A stretch of DNA of 64,000 nt from CBEULR01 sp965544035 (GCA_965544035.1 CBEULR010000009.1:1-64000); one strand, 5' to 3'. Shown: positions 17,626 to 26,781, numbered from the stretch's first letter. A program made the numbers and translations. Notes: a model not told the origin generated them from the sequence alone.

Positions 17626-18690
17626 ATGTGGCAGACCAAAGGCCTACCGGCGGCCATCGGCAGCCTTCCGTACGCCAGTCCCGAACCGGCGCTCGCCCTG
17701 ATTGAAAAAACGCTGCCCGAGATCCCCCACTGGCCCCAGCTCCCGCTCCGGGGAACGCAGGAGGGCTTTGTGCTCCAGAGCCTGAATCTCCTTCTGGAGA
17801 CGGGTATTCTAGAACAGGATTCCGAGAAGGACAAGGTGGTATGTGCCTCTGATGCCTCAGACTGGCCTGATCGGCTGGCGGCGTTTTATATGATCTACCT
17901 GGCCGCAGAAGAGGGAGACGAGGAAGCCTTAAACCGGTTCGCGATACCGCGCGAGGCGGCGACCGGATTCTACGCTTTTCTGGAGAGAATGGCCTCCGGG
18001 GACTGGACTCCGGTTTGTCTGAAGGGACAGGTGGTCGGCCCGCTTACCGCCGCCTTTCAGCTGACCGACCGGAACGGGCGTCCGGCTTACTACGACGAGC
18101 AGATCCGGGACGTGATCGCAAAAAACCTGGCGATGAGCGCCCGGTGGCAGGCCGCACAGCTGGCCCGGTTCGGACGGAAGACGCTGGTTTTTGTTGATGA
18201 ACCGGGGATCAGCATTTACGGGCAGTCGACATATATCACCGTAACCAGAGAGATGATCATTGAAGACATGAACGCGGTGATCGACGGAATCCGGGCCGGC
18301 GGCGCTTTGGCCGGCATCCATTCGTGTGCGGCGGTTGACTGGGGCATCCTGTTTGAGTCTGAAACGAGTGTGGTCAGTTTTGATGCGTACAGCTACTTTG
18401 ATTCGATGCTGCCTTACCGGAATGAGCTGAAGGCCTTCCTGGAACGGGGGGGTGTGGTGGCGTGGGGAATCATTCCCACCTCCGAAGCAGCTTGGGACGA
18501 AACCTCCAGGAGCCTCGCCGACCGTTTGAACGCCATCTGGGATGGATTGAGCGAACGCGGTATCAGCCGGGAGATGCTGGCGAGCCAGGCCCTGATTACG
18601 CCGGCCTGCGGCACCGGAACGCTGCCCGCCGATCTTGCCGAGCGGGTTTATGAATTGACGGCCGGGGTGTCACAGCTCGTTCGTGTATAA
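17626..18690 (+). CDS. MetE/UroD-superfamily protein
   Basis: A 354-residue protein with the UROD/MetE C-terminal TIM-barrel pattern. Visible motifs are LKGQVVGPLT (substrate-side strand), VFVDEPGIS, GIHSCAAVDW and TPACGTGTL. The His-x-Cys and later Cys positions match the zinc ligands that activate thiols in cobalamin-independent methionine synthase. It lacks the long MetE N-terminal domain, so it is a short relative, possibly a corrinoid- or thiol-dependent methyltransferase. It is monocistronic, flanked by palindrome copy 2 and a terminator. Confidence 0.75.
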   Translation: MWQTKGLPAAIGSLPYASPEPALALIEKTLPEIPHWPQLPLRGTQEGFVLQSLNLLLETGILEQDSEKDKVVCASDASDWPDRLAAFYMIYLAAEEGDEEALNRFAIPREAATGFYAFLERMASGDWTPVCLKGQVVGPLTAAFQLTDRNGRPAYYDEQIRDVIAKNLAMSARWQAAQLARFGRKTLVFVDEPGISIYGQSTYITVTREMIIEDMNAVIDGIRAGGALAGIHSCAAVDWGILFESETSVVSFDAYSYFDSMLPYRNELKAFLERGGVVAWGIIPTSEAAWDETSRSLADRLNAIWDGLSERGISREMLASQALITPACGTGTLPADLAERVYELTAGVSQLVRV

Positions 18691-18717
18691 CAGCCTGTAC
18701 AGGCCAGGGAATTTGAA

Positions 18718-18754
18718 CGGTAGACCGATGTCTTTGGTTGGTCTGCCGTTTTTT
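18718..18754 (+). terminator. Rho-independent terminator after the MetE-like gene
   Basis: CGGTAGACC pairs with GGTCTGCCG (one G-T pair) and is followed by a run of six T. Confidence 0.8.
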
Positions 18755-18879
18755 GTCGTCTGTCTGCCGATTATGACGGAAAAGAGCGCACGGCATATTC
18801 CATATTTTTACACATGTTTGGTGCCGGCTTATGGTAATATGGGCCGAACCCCAAATCTGTGTCAAGGGAGTCTTGCCCA

Positions 18880-19419
18880 GTGAGCAGGATATTGGTGATC
18901 AGCGATGATCATGCACTGGCTTTCTCGCTGCGTGTCCTGTTGAAGCGGGATGGGCATTCGGTGATGGTGGCCGAGGATGCTTCCGCCGGACTGTTTCGAT
19001 TGTTCATAGACCAGCCCGGATTTGTAGTGGTCAGTCTGCGCCTGGAAAATGAGGTGCGGAAAGTATGCCGGCACCTGCACGAAAACGCCAAGGTCCCCTT
19101 CCTCATCATCGGCAATCCGTCGCTTCTGAATGACCCCGAACTCAAAGGTTTATTGCCCCCGGACAGTTTCCTGTCTCTGCCGGCCTCGGTACGCCGTATA
19201 TGGTCCAGGATCACGGAAATTCTCCGGCAGCACCTCGGTACGGCGGCCGGATCACACGGGGTTTCCGAGCCCGGCGGCGGGCTGAGGATCAGAACCTGCG
19301 GAACGAGCGACCTCGGCCGGCGAAACCGGTCGGCAGACCGCCGTTGCCGAACCTACGAAAGGCACAGCCGTATTAATCCGGCCTGCGCCCGAAGGCCATC
19401 GCTGGAGATCTGGGTTTAA
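18880..19419 (+). CDS. Degenerate receiver-domain protein
   Basis: A 179-residue protein whose first 125 residues read as a response-regulator receiver: RILVISDDHALAFSLRVLLKR gives strand 1 and the acidic pair. The phospho-acceptor Asp is replaced by Ser (VVVSLRL, residue 52), and the usual Lys-Pro is absent (SLPASV). Phosphorylation of the normal kind is therefore unlikely. The last 55 residues are Arg-, Gly- and Cys-rich with no recognised domain. GTG 18880 follows AAGGGAG at 18864-18870. It lies just before mraZ, with a terminator between. Confidence 0.7.
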   Translation: MSRILVISDDHALAFSLRVLLKRDGHSVMVAEDASAGLFRLFIDQPGFVVVSLRLENEVRKVCRHLHENAKVPFLIIGNPSLLNDPELKGLLPPDSFLSLPASVRRIWSRITEILRQHLGTAAGSHGVSEPGGGLRIRTCGTSDLGRRNRSADRRCRTYERHSRINPACARRPSLEIWV

Positions 19420-19432
19420 GAAAAGCCTCCTG

Positions 19433-19460
19433 AAAAGAGCCCCCTGAAAAGGGGGCTTTT
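19433..19460 (+). terminator. Rho-independent terminator before mraZ
   Basis: AAAAGAGCCCCC and GGGGGCTTTT pair around a 6-base loop, ending in T residues. It isolates the dcw cluster from the upstream gene. Confidence 0.85.
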
Positions 19461-19560
19461 CCTATTCCAGGTTGTCAGTCAGCCCTAAGTATTGAATTCT
19501 CTAATATTTTTTCCTTGAGTTAGCAGGAATTAGCAGGAGAAGTATTGCCATGAAGCGAAT

Positions 19561-19590
19561 AGGTGGTGTAAAGTGGTGTAAAGTGGTTTG
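19561..19590 (+). promoter_or_regulatory. Probable MraZ operator, three tandem decamers
   Basis: Three adjacent 10-bp repeats of the form AAGTGGTGTA begin at 19561, 19571 and 19581, ending 28 bases before the mraZ ATG. MraZ in other bacteria binds tandem GTGG/TGGG-type repeats with 10-bp spacing and represses its own dcw operon. The match in sequence, period and position is strong, though no binding is shown. Confidence 0.75.
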
Positions 19591-19617
19591 AAATACCGTG
19601 CAGGTGGAGTGTCCGGC

Positions 19618-20055
19618 ATGTTTATTGGTGAGTACCAACATGTGGTAGACAGCAAGGGGCGGCTTTTTATTCCGGCCCGTTTTCGGGATGGGCTGGGGGA
19701 CCGCTTTGTGATCACCAAGGGCCTGGACCGCTGCCTGTTCGTATACCCGCTTCAGGAGTGGGAGCAGCTCGAAACAAAGCTGAAGAAGCTGCCTTTTGCC
19801 AGGGCGGATGCCCGGGCATTTGTGCGGCTTTTCTTTTCAGGTGCGGCCGAACTCGAGCCCGACAAGCAGGGCCGGATTGTGATTCCCCTCGGCCTGCGCC
19901 AGTATGCCGGTCTGGAAAAGGAAGTAGTCGTCCTCGGTGTGTCCTCCCGCGTGGAAGTGTGGTCGCGAGAAGAATGGGAAAAATACAGTGCCGAGGCCGG
20001 GGATGCTTACGAAGAGATTGCCGAAAAAATTGTGGATTTCGACCTCGAATTCTAA
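19618..20055 (+). CDS. mraZ: Transcriptional regulator MraZ
   Basis: A 145-residue protein with two AbrB-like half-domains, each with the DxxGR core: DSKGRLFIPARFR (about residues 11-23) and DKQGRIVIPLGLR (about 82-94). MraZ forms rings that bind operator repeats and represses the dcw operon. ATG 19618 is preceded by GGTGGAG. A TTG at 19588 in the same frame falls inside the operator repeats and is rejected. It is first in the cluster, its usual place. Confidence 0.95.
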   Translation: MFIGEYQHVVDSKGRLFIPARFRDGLGDRFVITKGLDRCLFVYPLQEWEQLETKLKKLPFARADARAFVRLFFSGAAELEPDKQGRIVIPLGLRQYAGLEKEVVVLGVSSRVEVWSREEWEKYSAEAGDAYEEIAEKIVDFDLEF

Positions 20056-20143
20056 CCCCGTGGGCTTTTCGCCGCGGACTCCCCAAGTTGGCGTCGATAA
20101 GCCCGCGCAATCTCTTTTTATCAAGACAAGGGACTGATGCGTC

Positions 20144-21121
20144 CTGGAGAAACCAGTCGACTTTAAGCACCGGCCGGTACTGCTCCGGCAAGTGCTGGGA
20201 TACCTCAATATCGCACCGGGCCGAAGGATTGTGGACTGTACCCTGGGCGGAGCGGGCCATAGTGCGGCCATCCTGGAGCGTTTGGGGCCGGAAGGTATGC
20301 TGATCGGCTTGGACCGCGATCCCGCGGCGCTCGCGGCAGCGTCTGAGCGTCTCCGTCCTTTTGAGGGGCGGGTGCACCTTGTCCATGCCAACTTCGACCG
20401 GCTTGAGGAAGTCTTAAAGAGTCTCGATATTACCGAAGTCAACGGGGTGCTGTACGATCTCGGAGTGTCCTCGCCTCAGCTGGATGTGGCGGAAAGGGGG
20501 TTCTCCTTTCACGAAGATGCCGCCCTGGATATGCGGATGGATCCGGGGAGCCCGGTGACCGCCGCCGATCTGGTGAACGACCTGCCCGTTTCGGAGTTGG
20601 CCGATATCATCAGAAGGTACGGAGAAGAACGCTGGGCGGGGAGAATCGCCCGCTTCATCGACGAGGCACGGAAACGTGCCCCGGTGACCACTACGGGGCA
20701 ACTGGCCGAGATTGTGAAGAACGCCGTTCCCGCAGCGGCGCGGCGTACCGGCCCGCACCCGGCGAGGCGGACCTTTCAGGCTCTGCGCATTGCCGTGAAC
20801 AACGAGCTTGAGGCCTTGGAGACCTCGCTTCGGCAGGCTGTAGAGGTGCTTGCCCCCAGGGGACGAATCTGCGTGATCAGCTACCATTCTCTGGAGGACC
20901 GCATCGTGAAAAGAATATTCCGGGATTATGCGGTGCACTGCAAGTGCCCTCCGGGACTGCCGGTTTGCCGGTGTGGCGTCGTACCGAAACTGAAGCTGGT
21001 CACCCGGCGCCCGGTGCAGCCGTCGGAGGCGGAGATATCGGAAAACCCGCGCGCCCGCAGTGCCAAGCTGAGGGTGGCCGAGAAAATGGGACTGGTTCTA
21101 AAGGCTGAAGAGGGTGAATAG
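20144..21121 (+). CDS. rsmH: 16S rRNA (cytosine1402-N4)-methyltransferase RsmH, probable CTG start
   Basis: Methylates N4 of C1402 in the 16S rRNA decoding centre. The family N-terminus FKHRPVLLRQVL is encoded upstream of GTG 20192. In that frame the only plausible initiator after the TGA at 20135-20137 is CTG 20144, with AAGGGA at 20128-20133 ten bases upstream. From there the protein is 325 residues, with the SAM motif DCTLGGAGHSAAIL, YDLGVSSPQLD, and the C-terminal ISYHSLEDRIVKRIF. ATG 20137 is in another frame and stops after nine codons. Function is certain; the start is inferred. Confidence 0.93.
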   Translation: MEKPVDFKHRPVLLRQVLGYLNIAPGRRIVDCTLGGAGHSAAILERLGPEGMLIGLDRDPAALAAASERLRPFEGRVHLVHANFDRLEEVLKSLDITEVNGVLYDLGVSSPQLDVAERGFSFHEDAALDMRMDPGSPVTAADLVNDLPVSELADIIRRYGEERWAGRIARFIDEARKRAPVTTTGQLAEIVKNAVPAAARRTGPHPARRTFQALRIAVNNELEALETSLRQAVEVLAPRGRICVISYHSLEDRIVKRIFRDYAVHCKCPPGLPVCRCGVVPKLKLVTRRPVQPSEAEISENPRARSAKLRVAEKMGLVLKAEEGE

Positions 21122-21124
21122 GGT

Positions 21125-21655
21125 TTGATAGCGGCGCAGGAAAAACCAAATTATGCCTACTCTGAGGTTCCGGCATACGAAAGCCCGCCGGAGCCGCGAG
21201 AGCGGGTCCAAAGTGAACGCCGGGCGCGGATGGTTTTAACGGCTCTGATTCTTTCTGCTTTTGTGTTGGGGATTGTCTATGTTCTCTTTAACGCATTTAC
21301 CACTAATGTCGGGTATCGGTTGGAAAACCTGAAGCGCGAGGTTGCGGCGATTGATGCCGAGAACCAGAGCCTGGAAATGCTCATCAACAAACACGACTCG
21401 CTGGTCCGTATCGAGGCGCTGGCGGTTGCCGAACTGGGCATGGTTGCTCCCGCAGAGGAAAACACACTTACGGTGCCCATTGCCGATCCTTCGGTCCTGC
21501 GGCAGCCTGATAATTCTGATCCTCCCGCCGCTCCGGCCGCAGAAGGGGAACGGCTGGTGGCTGACGCGGCGGTTCGGGACAAATCCGACCCCAGCCTGCT
21601 GGAAGCACTCTTGAGCTTTATCAGCGGGCGGGAACCAAGTGCCGAATCCGTTTGA
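21125..21655 (+). CDS. ftsL: FtsL-like septum formation protein
   Basis: A 176-residue bitopic protein: cytoplasmic N-terminus of about 37 residues, membrane helix about 38-58 (VLTALILSAFVLGIVYVLF), then a leucine-zipper-like coiled coil (about 65-100), and a Pro/Ala/Asp-rich tail. This topology, and its place between rsmH and the class B PBP gene, identify the FtsL/DivIC-type divisome subunit. A TTG start at 21125 lies 3 bases after rsmH. Sequence conservation is low, as is usual for FtsL. Confidence 0.82.
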   Translation: MIAAQEKPNYAYSEVPAYESPPEPRERVQSERRARMVLTALILSAFVLGIVYVLFNAFTTNVGYRLENLKREVAAIDAENQSLEMLINKHDSLVRIEALAVAELGMVAPAEENTLTVPIADPSVLRQPDNSDPPAAPAAEGERLVADAAVRDKSDPSLLEALLSFISGREPSAESV

Positions 21656-21703
21656 GCCAACCGACTTAGTACCGCATAAACCTTGATCATCGGGAGGGTT
21701 GGC

Positions 21704-23848
21704 ATGCTCTCGACCAATATTGTGATACGAAAGAGGATCACCATCCTCTTCTTGTTGGCTATAGGTGCTCTCTTCTTTCTGATTTTTCGCCTGGGCTATA
21801 TCCAGTTTTTTATGGGTGAACAACTGCGTAAGGGCGCGCTGGAAAACAGGATGCGCGATATCGCGGTAGAGGCCAAGCGCGGCAGTATTTTCGACCGGAA
21901 CGGCAATGAGCTGGTGACCAGCGTCAGCGTCGATTCGGTCGTTGCCATTCCTTCTCAAATAGAGAATCCTGACGAAACGGCGGCCAAGATTGCGGCCGTG
22001 CTGGGCATGGAAACGGATAAGGTTTACGAACTGATCACCAAGCCGCAGTCCTTTGTCTGGGTGAAGCGCAAGGTCGACTATCAGCAGGCACGGGAACTGG
22101 AGGCGCTTGGTTTGAAGGGCATCGAGTTCGTAGAGGAAAGCAAAAGGTATTATCTGAAGGACACTCTGGCCGCACACATTGTCGGTTTCGCCGGAGTTGA
22201 CAACCAGGGATTAACGGGTATCGAAAACGCCTTTGACGATAAGCTGCGCGGCATTCCGGGACGGATGGTCATGGAGTATGATGCCGCCGGGCGCAAGATT
22301 GCCAATGCCGAACACAACTATTTCCCGCCGGTGCAGGGGCACAACCTGGTGCTAACCATCGATGAAACGGTGCAGTACTTTGTGGAGAGGGAACTGGATA
22401 AACTTGTCGATACCTTCCAGCCGAAGCTTGCGGTTATAATTGCTATGAACCCGAAGACGGGCGAGATTCTGGCCATGGGCAACCGTCCGAGCTTTGATCC
22501 GAATGACTGGTCGAGTGCGCCGCAGTCCACATGGGACCGGAATCCGGCGATCTGGTACAATTACGAACCTGGGTCCACCTTCAAAATCATTACGCTGGCT
22601 GCCGCGCTCGAGGAAAAGACGGTTAACAAGAACGACCGCTATTATGATCCCGGCCATGTGAAGGTGGCCGACCGCAACATCAGGTGCTGGAAGGCCGGGG
22701 GCCACGGCAGTCAGAGTTTTGAAGAAGTCATTCAGAATTCCTGCAACCCGGGCTTCATCAAGATCGGGCTGGATATCGGCACCGAAAGGTTTTACAAGTA
22801 CATACGCGGCTTCGGATTCGGAACCCCCACGGGGATCGCGCTTCCCGGTGAAGCACAGGGAATCATCCTCGCTGAAAAGAATGTCACCACGCTCAACCTG
22901 GCCTGTATGTCCATCGGGCAGTCCATCGCCGTGACGCCGCTCCAATTGATCACGGCGATATCGGCCGTCGCCAACGGGGGACAGCTTATGGAACCGATGC
23001 TGGTCAAGGCCGTTACCGACAGTGAGGGGCGGGTGATCGAGGAGTATACCCCGAATGTGGTCCGGCGGGTGATTTCAGAGGAAACGAGCCGCGAGGTGGG
23101 TCTGCTTCTGGAGAGTGTGGTCCTGGAAGGTACGGGGCGCAACGCCTATGTTGATGGTTACCGGATCGGCGGTAAGACCGGTACTGCTCAGGTGGTAGGT
23201 CCTTCCGGCGGGTATGTGTCAGGCCGGTATGTGTCGTCGTTCGTCGGCTACGGTCCGGTGGACGATCCGGAGCTGGTTGTTCTGGTAATGGTTGCCGAAC
23301 CCCAGGGCGGCATGTATTACGGCAGTCAGGTGGCCGCTCCGGCTTTCGCCGCCGTGATGCGTGACAGTCTGCGCTACCTGGGTGTGCCCGAGCAAAAGGA
23401 CCTGCCGAAGCCGAAGCAGATCAACTTCTGGGAGAATACCAAGGAACCCCAAGAAGTTGTGGTGCCGCAGGTGGTGAATATGCCGCTCGACGAGGCGGTG
23501 AAAGAGCTGCGCGCGGCCGGACTGAATTTTATGATCCGGGGCGAAGGGCCCGTGGTCTACGGACAGGTGCCCGAAGCGGGCGCCGGTGTCCTGGAAGGCA
23601 CGACCGTCGTTCTGGAATTGAAGGCGGGAAGTCCCACCGGTGAGGGAGAGGTCACAGTACCCGATCTAACGGGCCTGACCATCAAGCAGGCCGGCGGGCT
23701 GCTGGAAAACCTCGGCCTGCGCCTGGAACCCGCTGGGACCGGAATAGCCGTGCGTCAGAATCCGGAACCGGGCAAGAAGGTGGAACCGGGCACGCTGATC
23801 AAGGTGGAATTCGAACCGAATACCAAAAGGCCGTCAACGGCCGATTAG
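21704..23848 (+). CDS. spoVD: SpoVD/FtsI-type class B penicillin-binding protein with two PASTA domains
   Basis: A 714-residue division or sporulation transpeptidase. It has an N-terminal membrane helix (about residues 12-32), the RGSIFDRNGNEL motif, and a transpeptidase domain with STFK near residue 291, SCN near 346 and KTG near 490. Two PASTA repeats follow (about 585-645 and 650-710), starting VVVPQVVNMPLDEA and VTVPDLTGLTIKQA; they sense muropeptide or lipid II in relatives. Whether it is vegetative FtsI, SpoVD, or both cannot be told from sequence. ATG 21704 follows GGGAGG. Confidence 0.92.
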   Translation: MLSTNIVIRKRITILFLLAIGALFFLIFRLGYIQFFMGEQLRKGALENRMRDIAVEAKRGSIFDRNGNELVTSVSVDSVVAIPSQIENPDETAAKIAAVLGMETDKVYELITKPQSFVWVKRKVDYQQARELEALGLKGIEFVEESKRYYLKDTLAAHIVGFAGVDNQGLTGIENAFDDKLRGIPGRMVMEYDAAGRKIANAEHNYFPPVQGHNLVLTIDETVQYFVERELDKLVDTFQPKLAVIIAMNPKTGEILAMGNRPSFDPNDWSSAPQSTWDRNPAIWYNYEPGSTFKIITLAAALEEKTVNKNDRYYDPGHVKVADRNIRCWKAGGHGSQSFEEVIQNSCNPGFIKIGLDIGTERFYKYIRGFGFGTPTGIALPGEAQGIILAEKNVTTLNLACMSIGQSIAVTPLQLITAISAVANGGQLMEPMLVKAVTDSEGRVIEEYTPNVVRRVISEETSREVGLLLESVVLEGTGRNAYVDGYRIGGKTGTAQVVGPSGGYVSGRYVSSFVGYGPVDDPELVVLVMVAEPQGGMYYGSQVAAPAFAAVMRDSLRYLGVPEQKDLPKPKQINFWENTKEPQEVVVPQVVNMPLDEAVKELRAAGLNFMIRGEGPVVYGQVPEAGAGVLEGTTVVLELKAGSPTGEGEVTVPDLTGLTIKQAGGLLENLGLRLEPAGTGIAVRQNPEPGKKVEPGTLIKVEFEPNTKRPSTAD

Positions 23849-23912
23849 ATATGTTCGACAGTCCTAATACTTATACATAATACTTACGCATAGAGCATAG
23901 GGGGAAGGTGCC

Positions 23913-25391
23913 GTGTATTTTCGGGAACTGGTCCGGGAGCTGGTCCCACTGGCTGCAGGGGGCGATTTGGATCGGCCGGTAACCGGAATCGCCTACGATT
24001 CACGGCGGGTCCGGCCCGGATACCTGTTTGTGGCGATCAAAGGCATGGTTACCGACGGTCACCGTTATATTGATGATGCCCTGGAGCGCGGGGCATCCTG
24101 CCTTTTGGTGCAGGATGAAGTGGGGCTGCCGGACGACGGTACGCCCTGGGTCAGAGTTGAGAATACCAGACGCGATCTGGGGCGGATATCGGCGGCCTTC
24201 TATGGTTACCCGAGCGAGAGGCTGCATTTGACGGGTGTGACCGGGACCAACGGTAAAACGACGACGACGCATCTGGTGGCTGCCCTGTATCAGCTGAGGG
24301 GACCGGTCGGCCTTATCGGCACGATCCACAACCGGATCGGTGACCAGGTGCTTCCGGTGGAACGGACAACGCCGGAATCCCCCGATCTGCAGGAACTGCT
24401 GCGCCGGATGGCGGACGCGGGTGTGAAGCGGGCGGCCATGGAGGTTTCTTCTCACGCGCTGAGCCTGCACCGGGTCGAGGGCTGCCGGTTCAGGGCGGCG
24501 GTGTTTACGAACCTGACCCAGGATCATTTGGATTTTCACCGCGACATGAATGAGTACTTCCAGGCCAAGGCGTCACTCTTCCTCCGTTTGGATCAGGATG
24601 CCGTTCCGGTGATCAATACTGATGATCAATACGGCGCCCGGCTTGCCCTGATGCTCGGCGACCGTGCCATAACCTATGGTATGGAAGAGGGTGCCATGGT
24701 GCGGGCGGTTGATCCCGGCATCGGTCCGCGAGGCACCGTGCTTACCGTTGAGAGTGCGTGGGGACGGTTCCCTCTTGAACTCCGTCTGGTGGGGAGGTTT
24801 AATATTTACAATACCTTGGCCGCGGTGGCCCTGGGTTTGGCCGAGGGGTTTTCTCCCGATGAGATCAGGCAGGCCGTTTCCGGGGTGAAGGGTGTTCCCG
24901 GCCGTTTTGAGCCCGTGTACCGCGGGCAGAGTTTCGGGGTGATCGTGGATTACGCCCACACACCGGACGGGTTGGAGAATGTGCTGCTCGCGGCGCGAAA
25001 GATCACCTCGGGCCGGGTGATCGCCGTGTTCGGATGCGGCGGTGACCGGGATAAGACAAAGCGACCGCTGATGGGGCGGATCGGAGGCAAGAGATCGGAT
25101 CTGGCGATCATTACATCCGACAACCCGCGCACCGAAGACCCGCTGGCGATTATCGAAGACATTGAGCAGGGGATTCGCGAAGTGAAGGATGCCTCCGAGT
25201 ATCTGGTCATTCCCGACCGGCGTGAGGCGATCGGCCGGGCGATTGAGGAAGCGGGCACCGGTGACATTGTGATCATCGCCGGGAAGGGGCACGAGGATTA
25301 TCAGATTATCGGCCGGACCCTGTATCCGTTCGACGATCGCAAGGTCGCGGCCGAAAAGCTGGAAGCCATGGGGTACACTGTAGATGATTGA
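23913..25391 (+). CDS. murE: UDP-MurNAc-tripeptide synthetase MurE (meso-DAP type)
   Basis: A 492-residue cytoplasmic Mur ligase that adds the third amino acid to UDP-MurNAc-L-Ala-D-Glu. The ATP loop is GVTGTNGKTTTTHL (about residues 109-122). The substrate-specifying motif is SDNPRTEDP, whose DNPR form selects meso-diaminopimelate, the expected diamino acid in this group. The gene starts at GTG 23913 after GGGGGAAGG, 64 bases downstream of spoVD, and overlaps murF by 8 bases. Confidence 0.96.
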   Translation: MYFRELVRELVPLAAGGDLDRPVTGIAYDSRRVRPGYLFVAIKGMVTDGHRYIDDALERGASCLLVQDEVGLPDDGTPWVRVENTRRDLGRISAAFYGYPSERLHLTGVTGTNGKTTTTHLVAALYQLRGPVGLIGTIHNRIGDQVLPVERTTPESPDLQELLRRMADAGVKRAAMEVSSHALSLHRVEGCRFRAAVFTNLTQDHLDFHRDMNEYFQAKASLFLRLDQDAVPVINTDDQYGARLALMLGDRAITYGMEEGAMVRAVDPGIGPRGTVLTVESAWGRFPLELRLVGRFNIYNTLAAVALGLAEGFSPDEIRQAVSGVKGVPGRFEPVYRGQSFGVIVDYAHTPDGLENVLLAARKITSGRVIAVFGCGGDRDKTKRPLMGRIGGKRSDLAIITSDNPRTEDPLAIIEDIEQGIREVKDASEYLVIPDRREAIGRAIEEAGTGDIVIIAGKGHEDYQIIGRTLYPFDDRKVAAEKLEAMGYTVDD

Positions 25392-26781
25392 ACGGACGAT
25401 CGAGGAAGTGTGCGCAGCCGTTAACGGGCGGCTGCTCCGGGGTGATCCCGGGCGGCCGGTCGACCGTGTCGGGACGGACACGCGCACCCTGACCGGAGGA
25501 GAGGTTTTTTTTGCTTTAAAGGGAGAGCGTTTTGACGGTCACGACTACCTCGGACAAGCAATTGCCCGCGGTGCCGCCGCCCTGGTCGTTGAGCGCGCCC
25601 CCGGAGATGACGTGACCGTTCCTGTAATCCAGGTGAAGAACACCACGTCGGCGCTGCAGGACCTGGCCCGGGCCAACCGGATGCGTGCCGGGATTCCGGT
25701 GGTCGCGGTCACCGGCAGTACCGGAAAGACCAGCACCAAGGACATTATTGCCGGTGTTCTTGGGGTGAAATACCGCGTTCTGGCCACACGGGGCAATCTG
25801 AATAACGAGTACGGCCTGCCTCTGACTCTGCTGGAAATCGATGAACGCCACGGGGTGGCTGTTGTGGAGATGGGCATGCGCGGTTTCGGGCAGATTGACG
25901 GTCTGTGCCGCGTGGCCCTGCCCACCATCGGGGTGATTACCAATATAGGGGAAACCCACCTGGAGCTGCTGGGATCGGTATCGGCCATCGCCCGGGCCAA
26001 AGGCGAGCTCTTGCAGAACCTGCCTTCCAACGGCCTGGCCGTTCTGCACGGAGACAGCCCGTTCATTGACCGCCTGGCGGAGGGTTATGCCGGGCGGGTT
26101 GTCCGGTTCGGTCTGGGACCGGTCAATGATATTCGGCTTCTGTCCAGCACCACCGACCGCCGCGGTACCGGTTTCCGGGTCCGGGTCAACGGGAGCGAGG
26201 AGGCATTTTTCATTCCGGTTCACGGGAGACACCTGGCCGTTAATGCACTGGCGGCGGTGGCCGTTGGTTTGGAGTTGGGGCTCGATCTGGAACAAATCCG
26301 GCGGGGAATGAGAGAGGCCGCCCTGTCACCGCTTCGATTGGATATTATCGAAGCGGGGGAGGTTACGATTATCGACGATACGTATAATGCCAGTCCCGCA
26401 TCGGTGAAGGCCGCACTGGATGTCTTATCCGACCTGGCCGGTGCCGGGCCGAAGGCGGCCGCCCTGGGCAGCATGTTTGAGCTCGGTCCGGTAATGGAGA
26501 AGGGGCATCTGGAAGTGGGCCGGGCCGCGGCCGGACACAAGCTGGATCTTTTGGTCACCGTGGGTACCGAAGCCCGCTTAATTGCACAGGGTGCTCTGGA
26601 AGCCGGAATGAGTTCCCGGCGGGTGATCGCCTGTGATTCTAAGGAGGAGGCTGCCGAGGTTCTACTGGAGCGCCTGCCGGATGAATGTACCGTCCTGCTC
26701 AAGGGGTCCCGTGCGGTTCGTATGGAATATATTGTAAGATTACTGATTGAACGTCGTAGATTTTTGGAGGCAGGCAGATGA
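25384..26781 (+). CDS. murF: UDP-MurNAc-tripeptide:D-Ala-D-Ala ligase MurF
   Basis: A 465-residue Mur ligase adding D-Ala-D-Ala to complete the UDP-MurNAc-pentapeptide. VTGSTGKTSTKDII (about residues 113-126) is the ATP loop; NLNNEYGLPLTLL and IDDTYNASPASVKAAL are MurF-specific. ATG 25384 lies within the end of murE, and its TGA overlaps the mraY start, so translation of the three genes is coupled. Confidence 0.96.
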   Translation: MIERTIEEVCAAVNGRLLRGDPGRPVDRVGTDTRTLTGGEVFFALKGERFDGHDYLGQAIARGAAALVVERAPGDDVTVPVIQVKNTTSALQDLARANRMRAGIPVVAVTGSTGKTSTKDIIAGVLGVKYRVLATRGNLNNEYGLPLTLLEIDERHGVAVVEMGMRGFGQIDGLCRVALPTIGVITNIGETHLELLGSVSAIARAKGELLQNLPSNGLAVLHGDSPFIDRLAEGYAGRVVRFGLGPVNDIRLLSSTTDRRGTGFRVRVNGSEEAFFIPVHGRHLAVNALAAVAVGLELGLDLEQIRRGMREAALSPLRLDIIEAGEVTIIDDTYNASPASVKAALDVLSDLAGAGPKAAALGSMFELGPVMEKGHLEVGRAAAGHKLDLLVTVGTEARLIAQGALEAGMSSRRVIACDSKEEAAEVLLERLPDECTVLLKGSRAVRMEYIVRLLIERRRFLEAGR

